The notes below the pieces were generated by a model. It saw only the letters and a list, made by a program, of their open reading frames with translations, searched no databases and was not told the origin of the DNA. From contig JAKCWG010000417.1 in assembly GCA_021464415.1 (NCBI GenBank), positions 78,465 through 142,464 of the forward strand: 64,000 nt of DNA, written 5' to 3'. The number at the start of each line of letters is the position of its first letter. Within the stretch, counting starts at the first letter, position 1. A program made the translations under genes and the position numbers. This DNA is from Lonicera japonica. Lineage: Eukaryota > Streptophyta > Magnoliopsida > Dipsacales > Caprifoliaceae. Below, one piece after another: positions 46,883-58,276 of this stretch.

Positions 46883-47433
46883 AAAGAAAGGTGTCTTTTC
46901 TTCCATCGTCATTAGAAATTTGTGTTGACTGGGTGCAATTGTGCAAATGGAAAAGTGAGAAATCAAAGTCAAGGGCAACAAGAAAGAAGTTCCTTTCCAA
47001 TATCTGTCGAATTCACTCATTATTAGGGATGCTATCAATGACTAGCCACTGTATGATTGGTACTTCACGGACAATAATTGAAGGTAATTAAATCTTTTTC
47101 TTGTTTTGGCTTTTCCCTTTTATGAAAACTATATGGAATTTGAAGAAGAATGATTCTGGTTTTTATGTTACTTTTTAATGGCGATCCTGTCGTTTTCAAT
47201 TTTTCTTTTATCACTCAGAGTGAACCGGTGAAGCAAAGATTTCTATTTAGAGAAAAAAAAGAAGAGCTATTAAAAACATGAATTAATTTTTGTTGTTCTT
47301 AGAGACCCTTAATTTAAAAGTTACTTGTTTCAATTTGTGCCATCTATTTTAAGCCCAGAAGTGTAGATTTGCTCAACTCTACTCTAAAACTAAAATAATT
47401 TCCATCACTCTTAACGAGGCCGATCTGAACTGA
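46883..47433. other. 5' flank of TNL copy 3, no TIR exon
   Basis: No TIR motif is found here. The last 90 bases correspond to the start of the NBS exon in copy 2 but are eroded, with a TGA at 47431-47433 in the frame of the NBS. Confidence 0.5.
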
Positions 47434-50005
47434 ACTTTCACTGTCTTAGGTTTTGCTGCCAGCCAAGATGAATTGGATGGATCAACTGAAGTAAACATTG
47501 TGTCAATATGTGGGATGGTAGGAATCGGGAAGACAACCATTGCCAAGTTTGTGTATAACTCTAACTTTGATAAATTTGAAGGTAGCAGCTTTCTTGCAAA
47601 TATCAGAGAATATTCGCAACAGCCTGATGGTTTAGTTCGTTTACAAAGACAACTTGTTTCAGATATACAGAAGAACAGAGAGAGCAAGATTGGCAAAGTT
47701 GATGAAGGAAAAACTCGGATTAAAGATGCCGTTAGCTGTAAAAGAGTTCTTATTGTTCTTGATGATGTAGATCGCATGGACGAATTGGATGCACTACTCG
47801 GAATGCGAGATTGGTATTATCAGGGAAGTAAAATTATCATAACAACAAGTCAGAAGCAGTTGCTAAAGGGTTATGAAGTTAGTAAGGTACATGAGGTTGA
47901 GAATTTGGACGACAAAGAGTCACTTGAGCTCTTTTGTTGGAAGGCTTTTGGACAAGATCAGCCCTTAGAAGGTTACGAGGATTGCTCCAAAAGATTGGTA
48001 GAACACTGTGGTGGGCATCCTTTTGCTCTCGTCGTTTTGGGTTCTCATCTATATGGCAGAAAGTTCTCTGATTTTAAGTCCTTTATTGAGAAAATGAAAG
48101 TAATTCCCAGCCGTGAAGTTTTAAGTAGACTTAAAAAGAACTTCGATTTTTTACAAGATGACCACGACAAAGACTTGTTTCTTCACATCACCTGTTTCTT
48201 TGTTGGCAAGGACAAAGATTATGTAACTACAATATTAGAGGGATGTGGTTTCTACCCAAAAGTTGGGATTGAGAATTTAGTTGACAGGTATCTCCTGAAA
48301 ATTGATCAAAATAATAAACTGCAGATGCATCAGTTGCTTCAAACCATGGGAAGAGAAATTGTACGCCTTGAATCACCCACTAAACCCGAAAAGCGCAGCA
48401 GATTGTGGCATCATGAGGATGCATTTGGGGTCTTAAGAAAAGAAAGTGTAAGGCTTATGCTTCTTATGTTTATTTAAATTCAATTGTCAGGATTTCCTTT
48501 TTACTTTTTATTTTTCATATCTAGTCAAGGACCAGGGCAAAATTTATTAGGAAATGCTGATTGGCTACAAAACTGGGGTAACCCTCCCCTATTAATTGCC
48601 CTTGATGGGGTTAACATAAACTGTCCCTCAAAAGGGAATTTTTCTAAGCCGTCCCTGATGAGTTTTGTACCTTTTATATCATGTCTATCTTTTATATCAG
48701 TGTGCTGTTGAGCTTATATCTATCTGAGCTTCTTTTTTTATTAGGGTACGGGGGCAACTGAAGGCCTTGCCCTCAACTTTCATGTGCCAAATGAAATCAA
48801 TTTACCGAAGGAACGCGATCTCGGCTTTCTCTCTTGGCTTCCCATCACGATTTCTTCTGCAACAAAATCATCTTCAATATCTGATGATAACATCATATGG
48901 ACACGTGCATTTTCAAGTATGCGCAGATTAAGTTTTCTTCAGCTCAATAATGTACAGCTCATCGGAGGATACAAAGAATTTCCAAAGAAGTTAAGATGGT
49001 TATGTTGGCGGGGGTTCCCTTTAACATCATTGCCCCCTGATTTCCCTATGGATTTTCTGGTTGCAATTGACTTGCGCTATAGCAGCTTGAAACAAGTTTG
49101 GAAGGGAAGGAAGGTAATACAGTAACCCCTTCATTCTCTCTCTCTCTACGTTACTTCCTCTGTCCTCCCACATTAAACTCGCCATTTGGCTTTCACGCTT
49201 TCAAAGATAACACTAATTACGATGCATTTCAAAAGTCAATAATGAAACTCAACTCTTTACTTTATGACAGAGATTAATATTTTGGAAAATAATACAATTA
49301 CTGATAAAAACCATATATAATCCAGCCCAAAGACATCTTTGTGCTCTATTTCCATTATAAGGACACTTGAACTTATAAATGGAGGGTTTCCTTTAAAATC
49401 TGCTATGGTCAATTCACCATCTCGAACGTTATATGGAAGTTTTTTCTGGACCAACTCCTTCTACCTACCTCCAGTTGCAGCACCTATAGGAGAATATGGT
49501 GAACTCTTTTCTTATTATTCATATTTTTGTGGAGAGATCGAATAGTATTTTAGTGAAACAAAACATGTGTCCTTATTTTGTAAAAGAAATGTAACGTGTC
49601 CTTATCTTGGATTTAATTTTTAAAGCATCTCTTTTGCCGCAATGCCTCTAAAAACTGAAACTTCTATTTTCATGACAGAGCCTCCCAACTTTGAAAATCC
49701 TCAATGTCAGTCACTCTCATGAACTTGCTAGTACCCCTGACTTCTCGGGACTCCCTAATCTTGAGAGATTGATTCTTAAAGACTGCGTGAGTTTGCTTGA
49801 GGTTCACGAATCTGTTGTGGAATTAAAGAGACTCCGATTCTTGAATTTGAAAGGATGCACAAGTCTGAGGAAACTAGCAAGCAATTTCTGCCAGCTTAAA
49901 TCGCTTGAAAAACTTGTTCTCTCCGGTTGCTCAAGTCTTGAAATGGGGCCAGAAGAGTTGGGAGGGATGGAATCTTTGACAGTGTTCTTTCCAGAACATC
50001 ACTAA
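47434..50005 (+). pseudogene. TNL copy 3: NBS and short LRR, no TIR exon
   Basis: Three exons join in phase: 47434-48447 (open after a TGA), 48745-49113 and 49679-50005. The NBS has P-loop GMVGIGKTTIAK, kinase 2 VLIVLDDVD, RNBS-B GSKIIITTSQ (the usual Arg is Ser), CGGHPFAL in place of CGGLPLAL, CFFVGKDKDY and MHQ. The LRR start (LRWLCWRGFPLTSLPPDFP, LKILNVSHSHELASTPDFSG, LVLSGCSSLEMGPEEL) ends in TAA after FFPEHH. Intron 3 has a Stowaway-like left end (CTTCCTCTGTCCTCCCACAT near 49154). From the second residue run on the frame is unbroken, so an NBS-LRR fragment could be made if a new promoter exists. The missing TIR and the changed GLPL motif argue for a decaying copy. Confidence 0.8.
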
Positions 50006-50063
50006 AGTAAAATCATAGTCTTCAACAGCAGGAGTCTTAATTATTCTGCAAACAAGAGAAAAT

Positions 50064-50193
50064 TGGGTACACCCAGTATATCAAGTGACAGGTCTGCTGA
50101 ACATAACCATGTAATGCCACGTAAGCTTATTATTACGTAGGTTTTTCCTTCCACTTGAATACATGGGTATCTACACCGGGTGCACCCAGTACC
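50064..50193. repeat. small MITE with GGGTACACCCAGTA-type termini
   Basis: The left end TTGGGTACACCCAGTATATC and the reverse complement of the right end (CTGGGTGCACCCGGTGTAGA) are similar, and CAAGTG text follows in both. About 130 bases, noncoding, directly after TNL copy 3. Confidence 0.55.
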
Positions 50194-52019
50194 TTTTTCG
50201 CGGTGGTGGTGGGGTGTGTGTTTCAGTTACATATATATTTTGATTTTTTTTTTCCTGAATGCGACATGTGTATTTTGTGTTAAAATGTAAAAAGATGCGT
50301 GAACGCATTACTGCTTAAGAGAGGGTATATAATCGTATTGCCAATTTGTATTTCTGAGTTGTATTTGAGCCTAATACAATAAGGAACAACAAGACACAAA
50401 TACGATATCAAATGAAGTCATGTTATTTTTATAAACATGGCTATGACGGACACAATTGCAATTTGTAACTCCTAAGAAACTTTAACTAATTTTTTGTATA
50501 ACTTAGACACAATAAGACTTGATTAACAGGATATAATTTTAATTTTATATCAATTTTGTCTTGAAATTTTATACAAAATGACCTGATATTGTGGTGTCTA
50601 TCCGTTGGGGTGGTTATAGTCCACCTGTTTTTGTTAAGAGTTGCGCTTACACCCTCTATTATGGTGAACGTAAAATTGTATATAAAAAAAATTGTATTAT
50701 TAAATTATTATTTGTATATAAAAAAAAGGACACTCATTTTCTCTTCGTTGGCGTATCAAAAAGATATACAAATATTTGTCTGTATAATACATATATTATA
50801 TATTTGTATATATTATCTAATTAGCATTCATTAACATAACTTTTTATTGATGTATATCGTGTTTTGTTTTGATAGGTCTATTAAAAAGTGAGAGATATAT
50901 TTATTAAGTAAAAAAGAAACTAATAATATTACAAATAATATGCATATTAAGCCTATGATATAAAAAAGTATTGTTTTGCAACATCTCTTCTGTGCTCATT
51001 ATTCATGGTTCCCATGGAAATATTTTTTATTTTTTATGCTAATTATCTATGTATTCTATCTCTCTCACTTTCCTCCTCTAGACCTCACAAAATTAAGAAT
51101 CCCATTTTTTTTAACCTGTTAAAATTTAACATTAAACAACTAAAAATTTAACCTGCACAAATTTGCCAACATACAATAAACACATAAATCCCAACAAACA
51201 GATTAAACAAATATAGTTATGGAACCTTGGTAAGGCAGGATATGTTAATTTGATACCCAATTTTCTGTATATTTGGACTTTGACCTCCAGTTTGAATGGA
51301 ACTGTTAATCAATAGTTAGTGAACCTGCTCAAAAATAGCCCTCTTGTCAAAAATACAGCTCTTTGAAAATACTTGAGACTTGTTTGGTCAAGATAAAAAT
51401 AAAAATGCAAGAATTATTTTAAAAAATGGAGGCCATGCTCTAATAAGATATAAATAGCATACCAATGAACATGTATGAAACTTTCATTAAAATTAAGAAA
51501 ATTATACTTTTATACATAAATATGTTTAAACTAACAATGTATAAATTATATATGAATTGATGTAGTATGAAATTTTTGTTGAAATTAGAAAATATTTTTA
51601 AAATTATTTAATTAATATACTAGGTCATAACTCGTTTCGAAGACACTTTTAATCATTAAAAAAATATTTTTAATATTAGCCACAATTTTTTTTATTCTTT
51701 TATACATTTTTAAAATTAAACAATCATGGTCCCTTATTATATAATTTTTTTTAAAATTAAAAAAAGAGTTAACATTTTAAATTAATATTGTATTTTTATT
51801 TTTGTGTCATCCAAAAAAATCTTAAGTAATTTTAGTTAAGAGTATTTTTGACGTTTAACAAGGTTGACTAACTGTTAAGTGTTGACTAAGGAGATCCATC
51901 TAAAATGGGGCAAAAGTTCAAGAAAATATAAAAGTGGGCATTAAATTTTGTTATGAAAATTATTTGGGGGCCAAAACTCAAATGGCACATTAAATAAATA
52001 AATAAATAAATAAGAAACC
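50194..52019. other. no gene seen
   Basis: AT-rich, 1.8 kb. Two overlapping short frames near 50589-50834 are AT-rich and have no domain. An AAAT microsatellite lies near 51988-52010. Confidence 0.4.
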
Positions 52020-52200
52020 AATTGACCAGAGCGCGCTCTCTCCCTCCGCGTTTACGCGGTTCCTGCTTATATAATCTCCTCAGAATCCACCCTTCTCTCA
52101 TTGTTTCTAGGGTTTTTATTATCTATTGCAATTCAATTACAAGCGAAATTCGTGAAATCTAATAAAGCATCAAGTGTATAATGTTCATCAGCATGTTACA
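52020..52200 (+). promoter_or_regulatory. orphan promoter-like stretch with TATA box and telo-box
   Basis: A GC-rich patch (GCGCGCTCTCTCCCTCCGCG) is followed by TATATAA at 52068-52074. About 30 bases later comes a pyrimidine-rich start (CCACCCTTCTCTCATT) and a telo-box CTAGGGTTT at 52107-52115. This is the layout of plant ribosomal-protein and translation-factor promoters. A possible donor (GAATTAGGTATTACT) follows near 52213. No coding exon of a known family could be attached. Confidence 0.4.
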
Positions 52201-52248
52201 TTGACGATGAATTAGGTATTACTCTCATTCTCTTTCCTTATTTTTTTT

Positions 52249-52340
52249 AATTATTATTATTATTATTATTATTATTTGTTGCAATTCAATTATTCTCATT
52301 CTCTTGCTATTGATTATTATTATTATTATTATTATTATTG
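52249..52340. repeat. TTA microsatellites
   Basis: Two runs of TTA/ATT repeats (about 52249-52276 and 52313-52340) separated by unique sequence. Confidence 0.85.
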
Positions 52341-55182
52341 ATATTGATGTTGTTGTTGCTGTAATTATTATTATGCTGATATGATATGATGATAGTGGTG
52401 GTGGCATTCGTTGATACGCATTAAGGCCATTTGATAAAACAGTGGAAATGATTAAAAAAAAGAAAAAAATGAGAATTTGGAAAATAAGCGGCGATACCGT
52501 GAGACTCAATCTCATGCTTATTATTTTTATGAGTATATGTCATTCATCTTTTTTTATTTTATTTTGGAAGAAAATTTTTCTATGGAAATAACCAAAAAGT
52601 AAGAGTTCATCTTACCGCATGCCTCAACTTATTTTTCTTATACTTACTAATCAATTGTTTTTTCTATAATTTTTCATTTTGCTGTCACATGTAGGCCAAG
52701 TGCTTTGTTTGTTTGACTTTTTGTATTAGGATAAAGACTTGGTTTTTTTTGGCCTTTAGAGAGAATAAGATGAAAGAGAACATACAATATTATGAAAAAA
52801 AAAGAAAAGGGTATGTGTCTATCTATTTAAATGCGTTTAGACATTTAATTTCCTTTCTAACAGTCAACAGAGTAAAAGGATGGAGACCTTCCGAAATGGG
52901 GGCTAAACCTACAATAGGTAGAACTTTGGGCATCAAGCTCAGTTTTGGCATACTTAATGGGGCCAAAGGCAAAATAACACTAAAAATTTTGAGAATTTCA
53001 TGTATGAAGTTTGAGCTTTAGCAAATGAATAATCATCGCATGGTTCGAACTGTTAACATGATTATGAAACTTTATGAGGATTTGTGTAAAGCACAAAAGA
53101 GCACTAAAAGGGTAGAAGATTTTATCCGCATATTGTTGAGGTGTTCATATAGACCCTACAACTTGGATTTCATATGTTTAAATTTTAAAAAATTATTTTC
53201 TTATGTTCTTAAATATATTGGAAAGTTTTGTCATCACCTTATTTTTGGGGATGCGAATTCATTCTAAGAGCATCTCCGTTGCCGGCTTGAATTAGATCTT
53301 TCGTGATCATCGTGTCACTTGCTTCCAACATGGCTATAAATTTTAAAACAAGGGTTATTTGGACTTAGGTACCTCCATAATGGTTGAATTCAGCCTATGA
53401 TACTTCTTTTTAACAGATTATAATTAAGTATTTCTTTTGTTGTTTTGTAGAATTTGTTGAAAACTAATGGCCACGGGCATTTCACCTGATTTAAATCCAA
53501 CTCTGAAATGAAAAACTTTTTAAAAAAAAAGGCGAAAAGGGAAAAACCCTCCTCTCTGTCCTTCCCTCCTCACCGCCACCCTGAAATAAACCACAATCAC
53601 CGCCTGTAACCCGAACCCCTTACAGCCCAAATACCCATCCAAAACTGTCACCCCTGCAGTACAACCCCGCAGCCAAACCCCTCCCTCTCTTTTTCTATAT
53701 ACACATAGATCTCCCTTTCTCTCTCTATACATTCAGAAACAAATATTCGTACATGTTCATAGAGATACATCTATTATATATACATATATTGATATTGACA
53801 GTAGCAACGTGCCAACGTGCTTCATAGTCTTCCTTCATGATTGCTTTGGAGAATAGCAATATTCTTTCCAATTCATGGAGTAATTAGTGTTTTGCTGACT
53901 GTACAGGCAAGACATCTTCTAAGATTTGTCCCGCATTAGGTTCATGGTCGTTAAACATGGTTTTGCTTTGCGTAGCTATTTTTTAGCTCCTTAATTGTCT
54001 GTGTATTCTATGCGGCACTTCACTTATTTCCAATTCATGGTCGCAATGAAGGTGCTTCAACTCCTTGCATGAGGGTGCTTTTGATAGTTGATTGTATTTG
54101 TGGATTATTACAACTTCTCCAGTTAGCTCTTCCACATATTTGAAATCCTCTTGGAGATAAAAGATTTAATTTCATTGCCCAAAGCTATTATTCCACCAGA
54201 CTCGTGTCAGTTAGTTTATTGGTTCTTGTGACTTCACTGCATAATATATTGACTTCCCCTAATATCCTGCTCATAATTATTGTTGTGGATACAGAATATC
54301 AAAACAGAATATGTGTGCATAAAATGTCGTGCACCATTCAAAAGCTTGATTAGGATTGCATCTGCTCAGAAAATTTTGTTCTTTTCACAAATTTTTATTG
54401 TTAATTGCTGATAAAATTTTCCGTTTTTCATGGTAATACTTTGTTATATGTAAATTTTTATTGATTCTTTGGACTGCACATGGTTTATTGATATTTTAAT
54501 TTTAATTATTGCTTGGCGACAATTGTTTTGGTACACTTTCATGCATAGAGTGAGGACAAAATTTATGTTGGTTCAGAATTGGCTGCAGCATTATTTTTCA
54601 GCATGTATGTGTGTGTACTGGTTCTGAGTGCAAACAGAAAGGCACTTGTTCTATGCTTTAGACTGTCTAGAGGACAGAGTAGATCTGGATAAGTATCATC
54701 ATACAAAATTTAACAACACAACTAAATGGTAAAGAAAGAAAGCAACTATATTTGGGGACAAGCGGATTTTGGTTGTTATTGATTTATAAAAGTTGGAGGA
54801 ATAGTTACCGTTTTATTGCTTAGAAAAAGTATGCTGTATAAATGTGCTAGTTCGTTAATGAAAGGTTCGAATCAGTTTAGAATCAGGATGTTATCTTGAT
54901 AGGAGTGGATATTGTTCCAACTTCCAAAGGTTTATGTAGCAAGAGATCTTGTGGAAGCCTTTTGAAGATATTCAATACAAGTTTTGTCTATTTGGTAATG
55001 CTTATTGCTAAACGTTAATGTCATTACTCTTAAGAATGTTGGCCTCTTGCATTTAATATAATGTCTGCTTACAAAATGTGTTTCTGTAGCAGTGATTGAG
55101 CATTCGTAACATTTCTTTACAGTTTTTGTTAACAAACTGATTCTCGTACCCATAAAACTCAACACCTTACCTTTTTCATATA
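52341..55182. other. no gene recognised
   Basis: About 2.8 kb. Acceptor-like text (TTTGCTGTCACATGTAG near 52694) and an open frame at about 52713-53021 hint at eroded exons, but no family is recognised. A MITE-like end (AAGAGCATCTCCGTTGCCGG) lies near 53267. The rest is probably the 5' region of the TIR gene that follows. Confidence 0.35.
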
Positions 55183-55352
55183 ATTCGTCAGTCCCAATTA
55201 AGAGTTCGCTCGCTATTAATCAATATACCATATCTAATGACAGTAAACAACTAAATAAGTATTATGTTGAACTATGGATTATCTGGAAGTCATTGTTGTA
55301 TCCTTAAAAATCTAGAAGTCAAACATGGATTCTTAAGTTGCAACGTAGGGAG
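55183..55352. mobile_element. Stowaway MITE upstream of the TIR-only gene
   Basis: 170 bases flanked by TA. The left end ATTCGTCAGTCCCAATTAAG and the reverse complement of the right end (CTCCCTACGTTGCAACTTAAG) both continue into GA(G/A)T(T/C)C. It has the same length as the copy at 7419-7588 and the same internal layout. It ends 209 bases before the ATG. Confidence 0.75.
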
Positions 55353-55561
55353 TATAGAGTAAGAGGTGATAATTTCGCTATCTGCTATTTTTTACGAGCT
55401 TTTTTTCTTTTATTTCTCCATCTTGACTTCACCATTTCCATTTTTTGACTTTTTACAGGACACTAGTTATATCTAAAGCCTTCACGTATTGACGTCTTCA
55501 ACAAATACAGTGCCTTGAGATTCTTGATTCCTCTATCGTTCATCTCTTTGTGCTTTCTAAA

Positions 55562-56317
55562 ATGGCTGGTGGGGGTCCCCAAAAGTCCTCATCTTACTCC
55601 TTTCCCTTTTTTCTTGGATGTAGCTACCACATCTTCCTGAGCTTTAGACATGAAGACACCGGTAAGACTTTCACCGATCACCTTTATACAGCTTTGGTTA
55701 AAGCAGGATTTCACACGTTCCGGGACGACCATAAGATAAAAAGAGATGAAAATATCGAGTACTCGAGACTGAATCAAATAATCCAAAAGTCAAACAGTTC
55801 GGTAATTATCTTCTCAAAAGACTTTGCTTTTTCACGATGGTGCCTTGATGAACTTGAGATGATTCTCAAATGCAAGAGAAACTTCGGACATAGAATTTTA
55901 CCTGTCTACTATGATGTGGAGCCAACTGACGTTAGGAAGCAGTTGGGAAGAATCGGAGAAGCATTTTCTATGTATGAAGAGAAATTCAAGTACGAAATTG
56001 ATGAGGAAAGGAAAAGGGAATGGAGGGACAAAGTAAAAGGATGGAGGGATGCACTCAAAGAAGTTGCAGATTTGGCCGGTTTAGTCTTACCGAATGTAAA
56101 TAATGGGTAAGTTCCTCCCAACTGACTTTTCTATGAACTTATATTGTGCTTGTTTAATGATTTAATGGCGATTTGTAGGCATGAATCCAAGGCTATCAAA
56201 AAAATTGTAAAGGTGATGGAAGATAAAGTGAGTCGCGTAGTCTTGAAAGGTCCCCCACCACTTGTTGGAATACATTCTCGAGCCAAGACTGTTGATTTGT
56301 GGTTACAACATAGTTAA
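55562..56317 (+). CDS. TNL copy 4 remnant: intact TIR-only protein
   Basis: Exon 1 (55562-56106) joins exon 2 (56179-56317) in phase across a GTAAGT/TTTGTAG intron and ends in TAA, giving about 227 residues. The ATG at 55562 (MAGGGPQKS) is chosen over the upstream non-ATG extension. The TIR domain is complete (YHIFLSFRHEDTGKTFTDHL, TALVKAGFHTFRDD, VIIFSKDFAFSRWCLDELEM, ILPVYYDVEPTDVRKQLG) and keeps E97 in WCLDEL, the catalytic position of plant TIR NADases. The BB loop reads HKIKRDENIEY and lacks the usual Gly. Exon 2 is the normal TNL linker (HESKAIKKIVKVMEDKVSRV, PPPLVGIHSRAKTVDLWLQ) before it stops where the NBS should begin. Plant TIR-only proteins are known immune signalling enzymes, so this could be functional. 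Confidence 0.8.
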
Positions 56318-56339
56318 AACTATAGTTAGCATAGCCTAT

Positions 56340-56450
56340 ACATTCACAAATTTGTGACTTTTAGAAAGGAGAAGACAACCATTACCAAAATTCCATTATG
56401 ATCCAAAGTTTGAAAGACTTGTGGGGCTGCAGTTTCAATGTTTCATTATT
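56340..56450 (+). pseudogene. eroded P-loop relic after the TIR-only gene
   Basis: The text GGAGAAGACAACCATTACCA and the following bases match the GKTTIAK region of the other copies but contain stops and have lost the preceding Gly-rich loop. The similarity then ends. It shows that the TIR-only gene came from a full TNL. Confidence 0.6.
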
Positions 56451-57639
56451 AATTATCATCAAGGCTGCGTTTGCTAATGAATTTATTTTCCGATGTAAAT
56501 AATTTTGTGATGCAAATTGATTGTTTTGTGCATTTCTGGTTTGCATAAGGTAAAATGAAAATCAAGTGCGCTACATTTTCTGTGCAGTTGGTTTTCAACG
56601 ATATATAGAAAACGATATAAAAGTTCAAATATCTAAGAAGGTAGGATATTGTAAGATTATTGCCGGATAGAATATAGATAGGAATTATATGCGAGATATA
56701 ATAGGATAGGATAAGAAATTGTAAGATAAAAATAGGAAAATATGGGATCCACCCATTAAACTATTCTACTAAACCCAATTTAAAAAAAATTAAAATTCGG
56801 CCAACCAAATTTTCTATTTCCTTTCAATTCACAACCAAATTAAAACTCGGCCAACCAATGATGGGAGAGTATTATGTATTTTACTCTCCCTATTACAAGA
56901 GACTATATCTCAAAAATTGGGCTATAACTAAGTAATTACTAAAATTTCAAATGTTTAATGTAAGAAGATTAAAAACGAAGATACTCTCCCTATTACGGGA
57001 AAGTTCTCTAAAAAATTAGGCGATAGTTAAGTAATTGTTGAAGTTTAAGATGCTCAATGTTAAAAGAGTATCTTTGAAAATACTCTCCAATGACGGTAGA
57101 ATATTATCAATTTTACTCTCCCAATGATGGAAGAGTATGACCTAAAAATGATTAAACAAATCCCTATTTTTATCAATATCCCTGGAAGAATATCCAGCTT
57201 AAAATTAAACACATGGAAATTATTAAAGTAACACAAACTATTATTTCAATTACAATGCAAAGTAATACAAACTACTATTTCAATTACCATGTCAAAAAGC
57301 GTGTCGGATCATTATGACTGAAGGAAGCCCATACAATCAGGCGCAGTAAAGGTAGAAGAGAAGGCTGATTGAGCAATAAGCCATATGGAGGAGGAAAAAG
57401 GACAGGAAAAGAATAGATGATCAATTCCATCTTTCTTTATTAGATTAGGAAGACTGACTGAAAGGGCATAACAATACAAACTACTATTTCAAACCCCATA
57501 TAAAAAATCAAAAACTAATCTACTATTTAAACCACCAAATGTTAAAGCACAAATATGTCCCAAACAACTATCAAAATATGAAAATATCAAAACACTTAAA
57601 ACATTTACCAAATAAAAAATAAAAGTATCAACCAATTAA
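56451..57639. other. no gene seen
   Basis: AT-rich. A phrase TACTCTCCC(T/A)ATTAC or TACTCTCCCAATGATGG and its inverse (GATGGGAGAGTATTA) recurs between 56860 and 57135, suggesting an eroded repeat. Confidence 0.4.
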
Positions 57640-58276
57640 ACACCTAAACATTCACCAAACTATTTTTTTAACTTCTTTATTGGGGGTTTGCCTTTTGCCG
57701 GGGATTTGCGTTTTCCCCGGGTCTTGGATAGAGTTGTTGCAGGGGTGGATAGAGTTGCCATTGTAGGGGTGGATGGATTTGCGGTTTCCCCGGGTCTTCA
57801 TGTTCTTATTCTTTTTCATGTTTTTGTTCAATGGCACGATCATCTTCTGGTAATTCGATAATCTCTAAATTCTTTGGATGAGCCCGACCATTCTTACGGC
57901 CCTTTGGAACATGCTTTTGTGATTTCCTTCGTCTCTCGGATGTTGTCTCTCGGATGCCGTCATTGGATTATTTTTCGTCATGCCTAAGACAATAAACACA
58001 ATGTAATAAGTTCTTATTAAACATGAAATTAAGCAAATGCATAGAATAATAAAACTTAGAATTCAGTTATATCATTGTTTATGGATAACATGCATATTTA
58101 TTAATTGTTAATTACAAATATCATCTAATTAACAATACGAACGAACTAGTAGCATTGAAGTAATATAAATATGCATCAAGAGGATCAATTAAAGCCATTA
58201 CCTACCTAATTTGTAAAAGCTGGTCCCAGGTGTACCGAACACGCCCGTGGCCCTCAAAACGCGAGTCTCCGATCTA
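57640..58276 (-). pseudogene. minus-strand gene relic with an eIF(iso)4G-like exon
   Basis: On the minus strand an exon at about 58209-58276 follows TTGTTGTTAG and ends at a GTAGGT donor. It encodes IGDSRFEGHGRVRYTWDQLL followed by QI, which resembles the conserved eIF4E-binding segment of plant eIF(iso)4G (RVRYTRDQLL), with Arg changed to Trp. The Y-x4-L-L eIF4E-binding motif is kept. A second exon-like stretch starts after TTATTGTCTTAG near 57982. In the frame joined to the first exon it stops after HDEK. Further on the same frame reads coding-like text (SQKHVPKGRKNGRAHPKN, LEIIELPEDDRAIEQ) and a Pro-rich repeated part. Identity with eIF(iso)4G is from memory of the motif. The rest is unrecognised and could be captured sequence. 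Confidence 0.45.

Noticed and set aside
50589..50834. Two overlapping plus-strand frames
   Set aside because: AT-rich chance frames in two phases, without a domain.
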